Below the pieces are notes generated by a model, which worked only from the letters and a program-made list of their open reading frames with translations, had not been told where the DNA came from and did no database searches. DNA of 64,000 nt. Origin: Cryptosporidium bovis. Its lineage: Eukaryota > Apicomplexa > Conoidasida > Eucoccidiorida > Cryptosporidiidae. Made by a program: the position numbers and the translations under genes. The stretch spans positions 1-64,000 of the forward strand of contig VHIT02000024.1 in assembly GCA_009768925.2 (NCBI GenBank), read 5' to 3'. Below, one piece after another: positions 60,937 through 64,000 of this stretch. Every line of letters begins with the position of its first letter. Position 1 is the stretch's first letter.

Positions 60937-61921
60937 ATGATGGGAGCAAATCAAGACGCATTAATGAGTGAGATGAGCGTGATGAGGCAAAAAATAGCAC
61001 AGCTCGAACAGGAGAATCATGAACTAAGGGGCAATTATCAGAGTTTGCTGAATAGCAGCAATAAAGACAATGAAACATCAAATCCAATAACAATATTGGT
61101 TCCAGGAAGACCACCTGAGAATGTAACATCAGAGGGAGGTAACGTAGTGGCATCGGCAGAGATAAGGGATCCACAACACGTTTCAAATATAGTAGTATGT
61201 TCAAGGAGACCAATATTTAGTTCTGAATGCGGTGGTATGTTACTTAAACTTGGAAAATGGTATTTAATAACTGGTATAATAATATTTCTATTATTTCTCA
61301 TTCTTTCTGTTGTACTGTTTGTCGTTTTTAATAGGAGCTCTTTACTTTAGTTTTTATCCATACCAAAACTGGGAATTCCTTGGTGTGATAACTAATTTAA
61401 AAAGCAGTGAATTGATTACAACAGGTAAGTGTATACCTATACTCTTATATTAATACTATAAATAAATATAATACTCATCCAAATTTATAATTAAAGGTAT
61501 TTATTTAATAAGATCTACTTGTTTGTTATGTTTAGCATCAACCAGTTGATTTATTTATTTAATATACTTGGATGAATATATATAAGTACATTTTATAATA
61601 GATTATTTAAACGTTAACTTTTAACTTATTTTAGGATGGCCATTTATGGAGGGAATATCTTCGGTGCAGACTGTAAAAGTAATATTGGTTATAGAACCAG
61701 CTAATATAATTCTGCAAAAATTGGAAACAAAGCCACCTTTTGATGTAAACAAGGAAATAGCAAAAAAAATAGCCCTTAATTTATTTAGGTATATTGAAAG
61801 TTACAGTGGAAGTGGCAACTCAAGCAACTTAAATATACCTCAGTATATACTAGACAAGTGGTTTTCTAGATTTGATGAAAAGTACAAAATAGATCCCTAT
61901 TTTTACATGAAAACAAATTAA
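60937..61921 (+). CDS. Hikeshi-like Hsp70 import factor, three exons
   Basis: Exons 60937-61234, 61335-61424 and 61635-61921 join in phase to give 224 residues. Introns are 100 and 210 bases with GTATGT and GTAAGT donors. The Hikeshi/OPI10 fold is seen across the joints: ITILVPGRPPENV, IRDPQHVSNIVV, then CGGALYFSFYPY across the first junction, NWEFLGVITNLKSSE, and the C-terminal helix ending ILDKWFSRFDEKYKIDPYF. Hikeshi carries Hsp70 into the nucleus during heat stress. An extra N-terminal coiled coil (about residues 10-45, MRQKIAQLEQENHELRG) is absent from animal Hikeshi. Confidence 0.8.
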
Positions 61922-62072
61922 TACATGTATTTTCAAAGTTTATTAAAAACTTCGTAAAAACAAGTTTAACTCAAAAAAATTTATGTCATTTATTACTTTT
62001 AAACTAAATATTTACTAAAAAGTTGTTTATATTTTATATATTAGTCGCTATTAACCCTTTTTTAACTATATT

Positions 62073-64000
62073 TTAGATGGTGTCTGCGCATTTAACAAAA
62101 AGTGGAAAGTTTGATATATAATAATGGTAATTATCAAAACACTCCAAGTCAAATTCTTTACCATTGTTGTCTTCACTTCTGGAATTCTCACCTAAGTAAA
62201 AAAAGTAATTATCAGAGTTAACAGATATATAGTTTTTGCTATAGTTGTATTTTTGTACATAACGCGTTATGTTATTTTTAGAACATGCAATAAATTCTGT
62301 ACCTTTAACGTCCCAAATAATACTCATTATTGGATCACAAATGTCACTGTTTAATATACAATAAATTAATTCAAGTTGGCCTCGACTTTCTTTCCCAAGG
62401 CCTTTAAAGTTGTAATTATTTAAATGTAAATTATTACTACTGACATTTTTATCATTAAAATTATCTTTTAAATTGCCATCAGAACCAGAGAGTGCATTAT
62501 TGTCTGTATCATTATTATTTAGTTGAATACTCCACTTCCAAATTCCTATCCACGGTAAGCCATTTACTTTTTTAATTAATACATTATTTTTATTGCTTTT
62601 TTTGCTTATATTATCATTTAATTTATGGGTATTTTCTACCACATCAGATGTGTAAGTGTAATAATTCTCATTGTAGTTGTAAATATCAAAACTAGAAACC
62701 AAAATATCATATTCTCTACAATAATTTGGACACCAACTAAGGTCCAGTACACAATTTAATATTAAATTAGGATTTTGGTTAGAGATTACATTTCTGTCAC
62801 TATTTCGATCATTATAACTATTATGATTATTATAATTATCGTTATTTTGTTCTTGTCCATTATTTCCTTCAGGATTAATCTCAATATCATGTTCATTATT
62901 CTCATCAGTATTATTGTTTTTATAATTGGAATTGTCATCATCTTCACTGTCATCTATGCTCCTTTTCCCGTTTTTACGGTTGTTTTTTCGACTTAGTGTA
63001 TTGGTGTTATTATTTGAGCTGGAATTGAAATTGGCATTGTTGCTTGAATTTGCATTATAATTAGAATATGCTCGAGATTGGCTAACAATATTTTGAAAGT
63101 CATTTACCCTTAATTCACTTAAATTCAAATTGTTCTCGCAATCATTTAGGCTGTTATATTCTTCAGTAGAGTAAAGTGTTTCCCAGTTTGAACAATACAA
63201 CATATATTCATTATTTTGATTTACATTATTAAATTCAATTACCTCATCACTATTGTCCACAATGTTATTAAAAGAATTCTCTATTTCATTGTTAAAATAA
63301 TAATCAAAATCATAATTAAGATTTTGATCATAATCAGTATTTAGTTGAGTAAATTTTCCTATGATGGTAATAGTTCCATCATCAGTACCCAATGCAATCA
63401 AATATACATTATTTATTTTGTTGTTAATTAACATTAAATTGTTAATATATGAACACGATGTTACATTTTTATTTAAATTACAGGGAAATTGTTCTATTAT
63501 TGACCATATTATAAAATTTGGTGAATCTTGACACAGATATATTCTTATATATCCATTTTTATGCAGAACCATAAGCGATATATTATTGTAATTCGTATTT
63601 AATGATAATTTACCACCATTATTGTTAACACCATTTGAATCACCACTTTTGCCAGTATTTAAATTATCACTACCATTTTCACTTTTATCCAAACACAAAC
63701 CTTCATTAGAATTCATATTTTTACTGCTTCCTTTATTATCATTATCTTTATTGCTAGTATCACTGTCATAATCAATGATAAATACACAACTTATAATTGA
63801 AGTCCTTGAATCACGTAGTATAGCCGTTAAATTACACAAGTTATTAATAAGAGGATTACTTTTTGAAAAATTAATAATTTCTGTATTTTTGTTAAACAAC
63901 CATATTCCTATTGTATTATCGTCACTTATTGTTGAAAATATGGTAAACTATGTTAAATGAAAACATGAAAAAATAAGACAAATGATAAAATTACCTTTTC
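62073..64000 (-). CDS. SEH1: Seh1-like nucleoporin, WD40 protein, 3' part
   Basis: Exon 62073-63947 carries the last 624 codons. A 47-base intron (63948-63994, GTAATT...TAG) precedes it, and six bases of the previous exon reach the window edge. WD40 blades match Seh1: FSTISDDNTIGIW, then ILRDSRTSIISCVF (compare the Seh1 VDSRTS motif), NGYIRIY, WSIIEQFPCN, LIALGTDDGTI, LDLSWCPN and IMSIIWDVKGTEF. Large Asn/Asp-rich loops swell the protein to about twice the normal length. Seh1 serves in the nuclear pore Y-complex and in the TORC1-regulating SEA/GATOR complex. Confidence 0.75.

Noticed and set aside
61235-61350. Transmembrane segment at the end of the uninterrupted frame starting at 60937
   Set aside because: Splicing at 61234/61335 restores the Hikeshi fold (CGGALYFSFYPY) in phase. 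The hydrophobic stretch is translated intron, so the protein is not annotated as membrane-bound.

Overview
The window is AT-rich, gene-dense eukaryotic nuclear DNA from an apicomplexan, almost certainly Cryptosporidium. The grounds are the many intronless genes, short introns opening mostly with GTAAGT, asparagine-rich insertions in housekeeping proteins, an apicomplexan-type HDAC3, and two adjacent cysteine-rich oocyst wall proteins (COWP family). From memory, unchecked, C. parvum numbers HDAC3, a PDI and COWP8/COWP9 as cgd6_80, cgd6_120 and cgd6_200/210. The number of genes between them here fits that numbering, which suggests the region is syntenic with one end of chromosome 6. I cannot name the species.

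Left part (1-25 kb): the 3' end of a proline-rich gene; then Ste24 CAAX protease (-), HDAC3 (-), an MscS-type channel (-), a leucine-rich-repeat protein (+), a malectin-domain membrane protein (-), an ER protein disulfide isomerase (+), a head-to-head pair of SOS1-like Na+/H+ exchangers, a GLTSCR1/BICRA-like protein (+), an F-box-like protein (+), a spliced VAMP7-like R-SNARE (-) and a spliced TFIIA large subunit (-).

Middle (25-43 kb): a coiled-coil/PH protein (+), the COWP8-like and COWP9-like pair (-), an Spp2-like G-patch splicing factor (-), Atg6/Beclin (+), MCM6 (-), a four-exon TatD nuclease (+) and a two-exon DGAT2-type acyltransferase (+).

Right part (43-64 kb): beta-COP (-), an acidic LRR-like protein (-), two spliced secreted proteins of unknown function with an unassigned 545-residue protein between them, a NIPA-like transporter (+), a four-exon WBP2/GRAM protein (-), a three-exon Hikeshi-like protein (+) and the 3' part of a Seh1-like nucleoporin (-). 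Seven spliced genes were fully assembled by joining reading frames at GT/AG boundaries in consistent phase, as was one junction of Seh1.

Two promoter signals stand out. The palindrome TGCATGCA (an ApiAP2-type site) occurs at six places, all between genes. It is doubled upstream of both COWP genes and is paired with GTGGGG upstream of two secreted-protein genes. GC-rich E2F-like cores (TTTGGCGC, GGCGCC, TTTGGCGG) lie upstream of many genes, including a near-ideal one upstream of MCM6. No tRNA, rRNA, CRISPR array, transposon or virus-like element was recognised.
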